Of a DNA stretch of 64,000 nt, positions 16,815-27,680 are shown piece by piece. The position numbers were made by a program, and so were the translations under genes. The notes under the pieces are model-generated. The model worked only from the letters and a program-made list of their open reading frames with translations, had not been told where the DNA came from and did no database searches. This DNA comes from Coriaria nepalensis (taxonomy: Eukaryota; Streptophyta; Magnoliopsida; Cucurbitales; Coriariaceae): contig CP114498.1 of NCBI GenBank assembly GCA_027186245.1, positions 6,455,501 to 6,519,500 on the forward strand. Direction: 5' to 3'. Positions within the stretch are counted from its first letter, which is position 1. Every line of letters starts with the position of its first letter.

Positions 16815-16841
16815 GGCCCAGTTGGTAATTGGACCAGCCCA
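16815..16841 (-). promoter_or_regulatory. Two site II elements (TGGGCC, TGGGCT) upstream of RPS8
   Basis: GGCCCA at 16815-16820 and AGCCCA at 16836-16841 are TGGGCC and TGGGCT on the gene strand. They lie 40-75 bp beyond the telo-box, and a further TGGGCC is at 16922-16927. TCP-family factors bind this class of motif in growth-related promoters. The motif and spacing are seen; the activity is inferred. Confidence 0.65.
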
Positions 16842-17026
16842 TATTCATTCCACCCGCGATCACGACAAATTTAAGAGTGTTTTTTCTTTTCGGGCCAGGA
16901 GACCCAATTCGGTGTCAGTGCTGGGCCAGCTGGCATTTTGATATTGGTAAAGTATGAACAAAGAACCTTTCAAGTCCAAAATAGATACAGGCCACTTACC
17001 CTTTTTTCTTTTTAGGCCGCGTACCT

Positions 17027-17082
17027 TTAGTTTTTTAGTTTTTTAGTTTTTTAGTTTTTTAGTTTTTTTTTTTTTTTTTTTT
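17027..17082. repeat. (TTAGTTTT)n microsatellite running into poly-T
   Basis: About five copies of an 8-bp TTAG-plus-T unit run into an uninterrupted T-run of about 20. On the opposite strand this is a poly-A-type tail, so it could mark the 3' end of a retroposed copy. No body sequence was recognised next to it. Confidence 0.7.
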
Positions 17083-18520
17083 GGGGCAAAGGAAAGACAT
17101 AAAATTCAATAGCTGAAAAACTTAGAGGTCATTTGGTTGATTAAAAAAGGTGAGATTAATAGGTTGAAATGAATATGAACGAGAATATTAAGTAATGAGT
17201 TGAAATAATTATATTCTTATTTTGTCATTCGGTTATGTTTGAGAATGAGAAGTTTGATTTTTCATTTTTATTGATTCCGATATTTAATAGCAAAATTCAT
17301 TTTAATAAAAGATTTTTTTTTACAATTATACTCATAATATATTACGCAACCTGTCAGTTATACTCCTAATAAAAAAAGAAATTCCAATTTTCATTTTGCA
17401 CCTAACAAAGATCAAATTGCTATCTTTCTATTTTATTTTCTTTCGTATACTTCTTATCTGCCAAGTAACATAATCATATTTTCACCGTTTGATCGAAAAT
17501 CTTACCTTCATATTTGATGAAAATTCTATATTCTAACAACAACAAAAATGTCATTTTAGCTTAATATTGTAATCAAACAACTTTCAAATAAATCATAAAT
17601 TCATAACTCATCAAGGCATCAACTTAATATCATCCAAATGAGATATTCAATAACACAAGTTACACAACAATAGTACAAGTCTACACTTTCTAAATTCCAA
17701 AATTTCAACAACACAACTTTTTGAATCGAATAACACAATATTTATATGTTTCTACATTTCCATAAGTATCCTCATGGTCATGGAAAATCCTCTATTGTAT
17801 TTAAAAATCAAAATCAATATCATATAAACATTTAATCATAAAAGTAATCAATATCAATATCAGATGCTAGTTTACTCTATGGGTCAAAAGCTCCATCAAA
17901 AACTTGGTTCGGACTCTACCATATTGAAAACTTAGAACTCTAAAGGAAAAGAAGGAAAACATAGATAATTTGTTTTCTTAGTGTGTTTCTAAATGGAATG
18001 AAACTGTCAATTTATAGGCTCATGAGAGGAGAGGAGATTAATGAGAGTTTAATCTAGAATTTAATCTAGGTTTAATACAGATTTAAATATTAAACTTCAA
18101 GTTGAGTTTTAATGATTGAATCACCTTCAAACCAAATGCAACAAGTTATAAATGATGAAAGAAAGTTAATAGAATTGGAGTCAATGCATTTGGATTAGGG
18201 AGTCAAAAAGTCAATATTTTTTACTAATCTTCAATTATGAAAACACTAACCAAACAAGCAATCATCAAATAGGTGGGAATATTTCACTGAACTATATGAT
18301 TCAAAGAGTTTGCTCCATATAGTATAAATCCAATTTAGAAACTTGAAAGATTGCTCCATATAGTATATGATTCAAAGAGTTTGCTTCATATAATATAAAT
18401 ACAAGTTGTGTCTAAGTCAACTTCCTCTCAATCTCATGTATTAAAAACTTGAAAGTTTATATATTATTATATATACGAAGACATGGTTGAAAATGTGAAA
18501 GTATATCTATATATATATAA
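17083..18520. other. AT-rich intergenic DNA
   Basis: I see no gene or recognisable element here. There is only AT-rich sequence and short repeats such as GAGTTTGCTCCATATAGTAT near 18308 and its relatives at 18350 and 18377. Confidence 0.5.
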
Positions 18521-19160
18521 TGTTAGGGAGGAAATGCCACCTCTATTCGATCGTTGTCGAGCAAGTGGTTGGACTTCAAAATATTTGAAACTTAAGGAAT
18601 GGGGGCCTAGAAGGAAGAGCTAAGCCAACTATGTCTACTCGGCAAGGTGAAACCCAACCTAGTCGGGAGTCCATTTCTCAATTTTCCAATTTGGGATTGA
18701 TGAGGGAGATGTTTTGACCTAGGCAGTCAAGTCATTAGGTCGTATTATATATTAGGTTTAAGCAAAGAAGATAAGAACCACTAGACATTTGTAGTGGGCA
18801 GAAAATTTCTAACAGTGTCAAAGTACAGAGGAGAAAGTGATGGGAGCATTAGGTTAGTACCAATGGGCCAATCAAATGATGCCACATGTAAAGGCACAGA
18901 AGGTTTTGTACTCTATGAGGTAATATAAATATAAAAATCCTAATATGATAATGGTAGATCACTATTCACTCTATGAAATACTCATTATTTTATAAGGAAA
19001 ACAATTTACTCATAAGCTAACTTAATCATCGGAAGTATTGTGTCAGACATAACACTAGCATTCCCTTTGTTTCCTTGTGTATGAGTAAATTCTTTGCTAG
19101 GTGGGTATACTATTTTTGTTTAGACTCCATTAAGATCAGATTCTGGCAGCAACATATATA
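18521..19160 (+). mobile_element. Possible LTR remnant (gypsy-like)
   Basis: The stretch begins TGTTAGGGAGG and is noticeably less AT-rich than its surroundings. Near its end it contains GCTAACTTAATCATCGGAAG, which resembles the segment CTTAAGCATCGGAG common near the 3' end of plant Ty3/gypsy LTRs. A TTCTGGCAGCAACA word follows at 19141. No second LTR or internal coding region is seen, so it would be a solo or truncated LTR. The call rests on general resemblance only. Confidence 0.35.
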
Positions 19161-19194
19161 CATATACTTTCAAGTTTTAGAAGTTTTTATTATG

Positions 19195-19225
<31 letters not shown>
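19195..19225. repeat. (TA)n microsatellite
   Basis: About 15 uninterrupted TA dinucleotides. Confidence 0.95.
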
Positions 19226-19228
<3 letters not shown>

Positions 19229-20079
19229 AAATATATACTTAAAAATGTTTCTATGATATAAAAGCATGCGATGTTAAAAAATCTTAATGTTACAAAATTA
19301 ACTTGTACCTAATGCTAGTTGAACGTAGAACGTAGACTTAAAAAATGTTTTTTCTATTAGACATTATACTAAGAATCTGAGAGATTAATAATCTGGAAAG
19401 TGGATTTGATTTGGCAAGAGAAATCATATACCACTTAGTGATTGATATCATATTGCACATGTTACCAAGTAGCAAGTGGGTTTGATCTGTCACGTTCTAA
19501 TTATATCTCTTAACACATCAATTTCAACCCGCGCGCATTTAAACTTTCTATTTCCATTTCATTTATCTATTTTCTAACAAGCTAGGGTTTCCTTGTTCTT
19601 TCTCATTCTAAGAAGTAAGATACTCATTCCTCTTCTACAATTTCAACCTAGTCTTAAATCTTAAGCAGTTCATTCTAATCGCACTAATCCCTTATGTAGA
19701 TATCATTTAGTTGTCTCCTTCCCTCGGTTCTTCAATATGTTTCCCCTAAAACTGTCATTTTCGCTCTCTAAAATGCTCCTACTTCTTCTTATACACTTTG
19801 TTCCTTCTATTGCTATGCGAACTCCTGCATTTTCTTGTCTCCTTGCTATTTTCTTTTTCATTTGCATTTAGATTGAGTGTAGAGGTCTTGAGTTTGAGAA
19901 AAAAAAATTAATTTATTTTCTATTCAGCACTTGGAAAGTGTTAACCTTGTATCAAACTTGTGGTGTTGCCTATATTTGCTTAACCTTGTAGAAATTGAGT
20001 TATTAGGATAATTTGCGGCTTGAGGCCATAAGTTGATTGAACTTAATTTTAAAATTTTTTTTATTCAGGTTATAAAACT

Positions 20080-20919
20080 TTATGGCCACGTGTAAATCTT
20101 CTCCAGTAAAAGGCTGCCTCCAACACTCGAATCACTTGTCATACCACGATCTGTACCAACTGCCATGCCATAAATTATTAGATCATCCTTATAACCACTG
20201 GTACCACCTGATGTGCCACAAACCGTGAGACCATCCATACGACCATTGGTACCACCACCCATTGCACAAACAGTTTTACCGGCCGTACCACAAATCGTGA
20301 GACTTTCCATACGACTGTTGGTACCACCACCCATACCAACATATTCTAATGCTCTATCAGATTCACAAGAGTTTATTGTGAACAATGCTCATAACCTTCT
20401 GAGTGATTCAGAGGAAGACTAAGATGTAGTAGAGATACAAGACGAGTAAACTAATCCGTAAAATACCGAACAATCTGATAAGTTAAATACCTGTAATGTC
20501 GTTATTATGCATAAGTGAGCTATACCCTTCTTTTTAAATATGATGATTAAAAAAAATTATAGACTAATATGTTGTGGACAAATTAATAGTAGATCTCGAT
20601 GGACAAGAAGTGGCTTGGACAATAATTCATGCAACTGAACTAAAGAGTTTTAGGTGCTAATCGAAGTGGGATAATTCGAGGTGTTGGGTGCAAGATTTGA
20701 AACCCATCCAAGTTATCCCTTTCATCAAGTTATTTGGGTAGCGATAGAAGTGGAGGCACTAATTCCGAGATTTCTCAACTAAAGAGAGTTGTAAGTTCCC
20801 AACAGGTAGCAATGAGTGAACTAAAGAGTCAATTTGATAGTATGAAAACTTTCATGCAATCTATGATAGAGCATTGCGACACGCAACTTTCTCCATTTAC
20901 AACTTTATTGTCTCTTTAA
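20080..20919. other. Region with 12-bp-multiple repeats and a short coiled-coil-like ORF
   Basis: From 20153 a unit starting GGTACCA(C/A)C recurs at 20153, 20201, 20249, 20285 and 20321, spacings of 48, 48, 36 and 36 bp. Because of these lengths both strands stay open: a Gly-rich 101-aa frame on the minus strand (20385-20080) and a Pro-rich 69-aa frame on the plus strand. A 61-codon plus-strand ORF follows at 20734-20919 (SQLKRVVSSQQVAMSELKSQ in its middle). It has a heptad-like pattern of the kind found at the C-terminal end of plant transposase-like proteins. I cannot name the family. The region is most likely a decayed transposon-encoded protein, and it lies upstream of a hAT fossil. Confidence 0.3.
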
Positions 20920-21599
20920 TTTTTTGTGATTTAAGATTTTTAGTTCTTGTAATAATTTTTTTTTGAGGGAATTAATGTGCCATTAGATGATTCGGGATTT
21001 GGTTTAGAGTATACTCAAGGAGAAAAGATATCTTCTGTATGGAGTCATAGTTTACGATCATTACATCTTGCTACGTTTATTTATAAAGATAATTTCCTTA
21101 ACATATTCTTTATGTGATAACTATGATTTTGATGTGATGATTATAGATATTATTCAAATATCTTATGTTTAGTGGAAACTGGTTGTAAATTGATGTTGGA
21201 TGAAACCAAAGTTAGAGGTAGTGATAATGCACATGTGGCTTGGCCAGTACGTTCTTTGCTTAAAATAAGTTGTTGAGTGTTTCATATTTTTCTTTGAATT
21301 TTTTGTAGGTGACCTCATATGATGTCGATAATAGGGAATGCTAACTCGATGGAGGTGTTTCACTATATAAAGAAAAGTATATATATGTCTCGATGGATAT
21401 TGATAACTTAAACTTCAGCTTTTTTGTATAAAAAAACTACTATTATGAAACCATGTATTTGGGTTTGGATTACTTGTTCTTTTTGTCTAAACTAGTATCA
21501 TGTTAATGTATTAACCACCCTGCCTTTTATAACATGTTTCACGTGGTTGATGCATGTCGAGATGCCATCATTTTGTACGGATGCACCTGAAGTGATGAA

Positions 21600-21870
21600 G
21601 CGGTATAAAGAAGAGAAACTAAAGCTAAAAAGGCTTTTCAGAAGTTTGATGATTGAATCTCCTTCACCACTAATACATGGACATCTTTTCGGAATATGAA
21701 TCACATGTGTCTCACGGACCACTACATAGAAGAGAATTGGTACATTTAGAGAATGTGATCAGTTCTGAGGTTATCGACACCACAAAGGTGAAATGATTGG
21801 TTATCTTGTTAGTATTTTCATTTATCTTTCAAATTTTTTTTCCAAGAAAATCGAGACGATGGATGGATGG
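21600..21870 (+). pseudogene. hAT-family transposase fragment, broken
   Basis: In the frame beginning at 21657 the DNA encodes TNTWTSFRNMNHMCLTDHY followed by IEENW. This is the catalytic-core motif of plant hAT (Ac/DAYSLEEPER-type) transposases. A TAG ends the frame about 30 codons in. After a frame change the next hAT block, HHKGEMIGYL, appears at 21778-21807. The upstream lysine-rich segment (KEEKLKLK, 21613-21636) also fits the family. The N-terminal BED finger and the C-terminal dimerisation domain were not found, and no terminal inverted repeats could be assigned. The copy cannot be active. Confidence 0.65.
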
Positions 21871-22084
21871 TTTGTTTTAAAGACTAGTCTGCTGTGACTT
21901 TTTGTCATGTTTTCGTTGGATACTTAGTAATTTGGAGGATATGGATATGGATGTGGATGTGTGTTATGTGTGACTTTTTATTTGGTATTCACAATTTAGA
22001 TAAAATGATATTTTTAGCCATTAAATTCTACCATCTACATAGTATACAAAAAATGAGACCAATCTTAATGTCGGTCAGATGAAT

Positions 22085-22480
22085 GTATCGGATGAAACAG
22101 TTGGCTTCAATCTAATCAACTGTTTGATTCGATCCGATTGATACTAAATCGTATTTATATTTTATCGTTTAATTAGTTGCATGATATTTTACAATAATTC
22201 TCAAAATTTAAAACTAATACATATCACGATCCAAACCCAAAACCTCTTTATTAATCCCAACATATATTTATAATTCTTTTTTATTGATCTCATTATTTCG
22301 CACATATTCACACTCATCACAAACTAGAAAACACAACAAAATTTCAATCAGACCAAAAGCTCAAATAATAACTCAAGACAAGAAATGAAAACATTTAACA
22401 AAAAACCAACCTCTTTCTCACGAACATGTGCATGAATTAACCATAGGATAAAGTTATACATGTTATAAGAAGTTAGTTAA
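22085..22480. other. Spacer and 3' flank of the cystatin gene
   Basis: AT-rich. The part adjoining 22481 is probably the cystatin 3' UTR. No ORF or RNA gene is seen. Confidence 0.5.
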
Positions 22481-22903
22481 TTAACGATGATCATCATGAG
22501 TAGTGGAAGGAGCAAAGGTGATTAACTGCTTAGAATTATGAACCCATGGCTTAACTACAACCACAGACTCAAACATCTTTTCCCCTCCATTATCACGAAC
22601 ATCACTGGCCTTTATCTTCAAATAGTACTTGATCCCAGAAACCACCTGTATTTTTGCCGCCACAACCTCCATGAACTCGAGCTCTCCACCGCCATTGCCA
22701 TAGTGGTGTTGCCTCATGATCCGACCATACTCCTCCACCGAAAACCTTCCTAGTGCTTGCACCTCCTTGTTCTTCTTAACGTCCTTGATCTCCATCTTCC
22801 CTCCTACTACTTTTCTTCCATGGGTCTCCTGGCTCATGAAGGTCACGACCAGAAAGAGGGTCAGCGATAAGAATGTTACGGCCGGTGATTTTATCGACGC
22901 CAT
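22481..22903 (-). CDS. Secreted phytocystatin (cysteine proteinase inhibitor)
   Basis: An intronless 140-aa ORF. Residues 1-29 are a signal peptide with a hydrophobic core (FLSLTLFLVVTF), so the protein enters the secretory pathway. All parts of the cystatin inhibitory wedge are present: the Gly-Gly pair at 34-35, the plant-specific helix motif LGRFSVEEYG (51-60, counterpart of LARFAVDEHN), the first hairpin loop QVVSG (86-90, the QxVxG motif) and the Trp loop PW (119-120). It should inhibit papain-family (C1A) cysteine proteases in the apoplast or vacuole, in defence or protein turnover. Compared with typical members there is a short Gly-rich insert (GNGGGE, about 69-74) before the QxVxG strand and a His/Asp-rich tail. 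There is no C-terminal legumain-inhibiting extension, so it is a single-domain cystatin. Confidence 0.95.
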   Translation of the reverse strand: MASIKSPAVTFLSLTLFLVVTFMSQETHGRKVVGGKMEIKDVKKNKEVQALGRFSVEEYGRIMRQHHYGNGGGELEFMEVVAAKIQVVSGIKYYLKIKASDVRDNGGEKMFESVVVVKPWVHNSKQLITFAPSTTHDDHR

Positions 22904-22974
22904 TGTTGTATTTGCTGATACGTGTAGATTGTTAACTGTTAAAGTGATGAATATATTGATGAACCTAAGTTGGT

Positions 22975-22984
22975 CTTTTTATAG
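22975..22984 (-). promoter_or_regulatory. TATA box of the cystatin gene
   Basis: On the minus strand CTATAAAAAG lies about 72 bp upstream of the ATG. This allows a start site near 22945-22950 and a short leader. Confidence 0.7.
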
Positions 22985-24689
22985 TACACAATTAGGAAAG
23001 GAGGAGTGTCAATTTCGGCACGCAAATTAATGAAGAGAAAGGCACAAACGATGCGCCGCGTATTTGTTAACGGACGTTCTCTAACTAGGTGGATACTCTT
23101 ACTGTCTTACATCCAATAAACGTAGATTTGTTTTCCACCTAATAAAAGCTGCGATACTTTTAATCAACTTGCCTCTTCTATATATATATAAAAAAAAAAA
23201 ATCAATTTAGTCCAAGTTTAAATAATTAAGATGTGTAACTCATATATATATATATATTAAAAAATAATAATTAGAAAACATTGTCGTCTTAATCTCGATC
23301 AAAAGACGAAAATATATTGTAACGTTGAAATCTAAAATTTAGTGAAAAAGACAAATATCAGATGGGTGATGGGGTTTTTTTGTTTTTGTTTTTGTTTTTT
23401 AATCCACTCTCGTTTGGTAATTGGTCTGAATTGCGTTGGAAATTATGAGAAATGTTATGTTTTTGTTTGGACGTTTGCATAGTAATATCGATCTGTTTCT
23501 GTTGGATTCTTATCACCTCGATCGGGGGTTGCTGCTACTGATAAGTGGTGATGATGATGACGACTAGGATGTTTTATAGTGAACGGAAAAGAGACAAAGG
23601 AACACGTGTGCGGTGTACGGAACTTCCAGATGGTGGAGGCTGCTGCTTGCATGGATGCAAGCTGTAGCTTCAGCTTTTACCACACTTGTACGTACTACTG
23701 CTCTGTTTATGAATTAACTACGACGGATATGAGAATTTTTTTGATATGGAATCATCTTGACCTACTTCATATTATCGTATATTATTTAAAATAAATCGAA
23801 TCCCCTTAAAGAAATTCTTGATGGGCAATGTCTTTGTTACGTTGTAGATTGGAGCAGTAAAATTAGTGACTAATTTTCTCATTTATTATTTGATTTATTT
23901 TCAATAACTCTAAAAAAATAATATAATCCCACATTTCTTAGATTCAATTCAAGTAAATTTATTGAAAAATAAAAAATACCCAAACCAGATAAGATATTAA
24001 GAATCATTGATCGTTGCTACTGGTTACACTATTACGAATCATTGGTTTTACCCAGAACTAATTCCATTGATTTTTATAGAAAATAGTGATTCAAGTTAAA
24101 ATATATTTTATTACATAATAAAAATTGTATCAGATAATATTCCTTACAAAATTTTAATTTTTAAAATCCAAAACTTGAAATTCGCATATTCACCGTTTTC
24201 TCTTTAAAATAAAAATTAGGCATACTTGCTTTGAAAAATACATTTCTATTTATTCTCGTCCATTCTAAATAACCAAACATGTCAAGATTAGAGAACATTT
24301 AAAAAGACTATCTCAAATTATTTCTTAAATGAGAAATATATGATAAATTTTTTAGCATTCGATCGTTTAGAAAAGAGGGTTTTAGTAATGGGCTGTGGGG
24401 GCCAGTCAAATGATAACAGTAGGTTTGAATCGATTGATGGGTGATTGGGATGAGTGGCATAATAGTGGGGTTAATGTTAACAAACATAATTTTTTTTTAA
24501 ATCATTCATTATTATTCTTCTTTCTTTTTTATATAATTATAATTTTTGTAATTCATTTCTTTTTTCATAGTTTTGTATATATAAATCATTATATATATTT
24601 TTATTTTTATATATATTATATTATTTAAGTGATAATACGTATGAATACAAATTAAAACTTTTTTTTTCAAAATCTCTTCTAATTTTACA
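22985..24689. other. AT-rich intergenic DNA
   Basis: No gene is supported. The cystatin promoter flank lies at the left. A CACGTG G-box core sits near 23603 in AACACGTGTG. The last few hundred bases before 24689 (very AT-rich, ending TTTTACA) may be the decayed left LTR of the copia element that follows, but its start cannot be fixed. Confidence 0.45.
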
Positions 24690-27680
24690 TAGTATCAAAA
24701 CCAAATCTCTCTTATAAAACTTAAGTTTCAATTTTTTCTTCTTTCTCTACAATGACCGAAAAAAACCCCCCCCCCCCCTCCCCTACCTCTACTCTTATCA
24801 CCTCTCCTTATTTTCTTTACTCATTTGATTCCCCAAGCCTAATGCTAGTCAACAAGCAACTTATCGAAGATAATTTCTCTCGGTGGTTTTAGACTATCAC
24901 CTGAGCTCTTAATTCCAAAAACAAACACTGCTTTGTCAATGGCACCCTCCCAACCCCAGCTAAATTTGATCTCACCTCATTCAATGGGATCAAATAAATG
25001 ATATGGTCTTTACATGACTCCTCAACGCCATTCAACCTACTTTTGCAAGTTCCCTTGACTTACATGACATTCTTCAAGCCATATGAAACGCCGTTTTCTC
25101 TCGTTCTTCCCAAGGCAACAAATCTCGTAATTTTTAGGTTAAGCGAGACTTGGCCTCTCTCAATCAATCACACCTCTCTATCCTGAAGTACTATGGCAGA
25201 CTCAAACAACTTTAGCAAGAACTTGCCTCCCTTCAATCCGTGACCGACTTAGCAACCTATCAACAATGAGAATCTGACGAGCAAGTCTGCCAATTTCTCC
25301 TAGGTCTCAACGACTTATACTCGACACTCCGTACCCAAATCTTATTTACCAAACATCTACCTTTCATCAATAAATTTTCTCCATCCTATTTAAAGAGGTA
25401 AAACAACGACTTTTGCATGTCGTCAACACCGTTCAACCGGCAGCTATGGCTGCCTCTAAACCCACACAACATAGGAACAAATACAAGTACACATAATGCG
25501 GGAAAGAAGGTCATACTCGAGAGTGATGTTGGGAAGTCTTTGGTTATCCACCGGGACGCGATTCGTCGCTAAGAACTCCGTCTATTCTTAGAAAACCACC
25601 CATAGCGGCTACTGTTGTAACCACATCGCCACACATTCGGCCATAACCTTATCTAAATTCACTACAGCAACTGCTCGATTTACTCCGACAGTCCACCTTC
25701 ACCAGCCAACCTCTCACCACCTTAACCTCCGTCGTGCGAACAACACCCCAAGGCGCATCTACCTCTTTCGCATGCCGCTTCTTCCAGATGCCATCTCCTT
25801 TGTTCTTGCACCCAGACATCTATGCCTCTCCTTCCGATACGATTCTGTTCACCTCCAGCCCTAACGGTGCTCCAGTAGCCTCTCTCACCACGGGCCGCAC
25901 CGCGAGCCACACCATAGTTCAACCTTTAGCCCTTGACTTTGCTGGTAAATCTCTCGTTGCTCCCTTCTCCTCCCTCTCCGGCGACGGGATCATGGGCTCT
26001 GACGCCTCCCAACACATGTGTTGCCAGCGTGCAGCTTTCTCCGCCCTCCGCTCTCTCTGACAACCCACCTTCATTAGTTTACCCACAAGTTCACGAGTTG
26101 TGGTGTATGAAATTGGAGATGTTCCTATTTCCCTCTCCTTACTTTTACAAAAGGTTTTCTTAGTTCTTGCCTTTTCTTTTAATTTACTTTTCATTCTTTT
26201 ACTCACCAAGCAACTAAATTGTCTCATTTTTTTCTCTTCCGCTCTATGTTTTTTTTAAGACCCGACATTGAAAAAGTTGATTGGAGTGGGTGAGGCACGT
26301 GATGGACTCTACAATTTTCAATCTAGCCCAATTGCCGATGAATTCTAAATTTTTTAATCTAGCCCAAGTGCCGCTCTTTTTGTGACATCTTCGCCTACTC
26401 CTTCTTTATAGCACCAATGTCTAGATCATCATTCTCAACTTTCTATTCTAAACATTATTAGTATTTCTGAAGATTTTTCTGCTTGTGATATTTGTGCACG
26501 TTCCAAGCATACTACCTTCCTTTTTTTAAATTCTTCCAATAAAAGTGTATCGCCTTTTCATCGAATTTTCTGTGATATTTTGAGTGGTTATCAAACTGCT
26601 TCCTTGAGTGGTGCTCATTATTTCCTAACTTTCGTTGATGAATTTTCTCATTGCACTTGGCTATATTTAATGCATTTTAAATATGAAACTCTTGGTTGCT
26701 TGAAAATTTTTTTGCCATGGTTACAAATCAATTTAAACACAAAACATATTCGAACTGATAATGGTCATGAATTTTTGTCTCACCACACTCAAACTCTTTT
26801 CTCTAATAATGGTATTTTTCATAAACAAACTTGCATTGAAACCCCCCAACAAAATAGGGTAGCCGAACGCAATCATCGTCACATTCTCAATATTTCCTGA
26901 AGTCTTGGATTTTAAGCCCATCTTCCTCTTACATTTTGGGGTGAATGCATTCTCACATCTACATATTTAATCAACCGTACTCCAACCCTTAATCTTGATT
27001 ATAAATCACCTTTTCAATTATTGTTTACCTCCAACCTCCGTGTGTTTGGTTGCCTTTGTGATGCTCAAACTCTTCGTGCTCATTATAATAAATTTTCCGC
27101 ACACCCTTCTAAATGCATTTTTATTGCTATTCTAGCAATCACAAGGTGTACAAACTCTATAATCTTGAAACTCACTCTATTTTCTATTCTCGTGATGTCA
27201 CTTTTTTTCAAAACCTAATTTCCCTTTGCCATAACCCCTTCTTCCCCCACTTCGATTCTCCTACTTCTAGTTCTCGAACCATCACTAGCGACCTTGCCTC
27301 CCAATCTAGAAACCATGCCTCATTCTCTCCCAGTCCCTCCGCCTTCCACACCTTTTCCCCCACCCCCTCCAACTTGTTTTCGCCGAACCACTCATTCCCC
27401 TCCCCGCCTTTTAGATTATGATTATCATACATTGAAAAATAGATCTACCATTGCTTCCCCCGCTTCATCATCTTCAAGTATGTTGTATCCATTATCCTCT
27501 TTTCTTTATTATTCTCGCTTTTCTAAACCTCACACTTCTTTTTTTTCCTGTCTTAAATGTCACTCTTGAACCCTCCTCTGATACTGAAGCCATTCATCAC
27601 CCTCATTGGCATGATGCCATGCAAGCTGCACTCACTGCATTAGAAGGCAATTCTAATATAATGAATTTAAAAAATACATG
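24690..27680 (+). mobile_element. Truncated Ty1/copia retrotransposon (copia-1)
   Basis: A primer-binding-site-like TAGTATCAAAAC (24690-24701, compare TGGTATCARAGC) is followed by a gag frame from ATG 24752. It includes the conserved start of copia gag (LMLVNKQLIEDNFSRWF) and is then interrupted by TAG and TGA codons. A degenerate zinc-knuckle region lies near 25480-25560. Integrase is recognisable at about 26400-26950: a CDICARSKH segment, FVDEFSHCTWLYL with the first catalytic Asp, HIRTDNGHEFL with the second, and TPQQNRVAERNHRHI with the catalytic Glu. A TGA and a frame change follow. The sequence stops at about 27600-27680, just inside the start of the reverse transcriptase domain (HWHDAMQAALTALEGN). 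Most of RT, RNase H and the 3' LTR are missing, so it is a dead, 3'-truncated copy. Confidence 0.85.
24766..24778. repeat. C13 homopolymer in copia-1 gag
   Basis: A run of 13 C encodes Pro just after the gag ATG. Such runs are prone to length error in sequencing and to slippage. Confidence 0.8.

Noticed and set aside
17120..18270. TTTGGTTGATT near 17130 and AACCAAACAAGCAATC near 18247 as terminal inverted repeats of a MITE
   Set aside because: The match is too short and imperfect in AT-rich DNA, and no target-site duplication was found.
25734..26060. 108-codon plus-strand ORF
   Set aside because: It lies between gag and integrase of copia-1 and fits decayed polyprotein sequence, not a separate gene.
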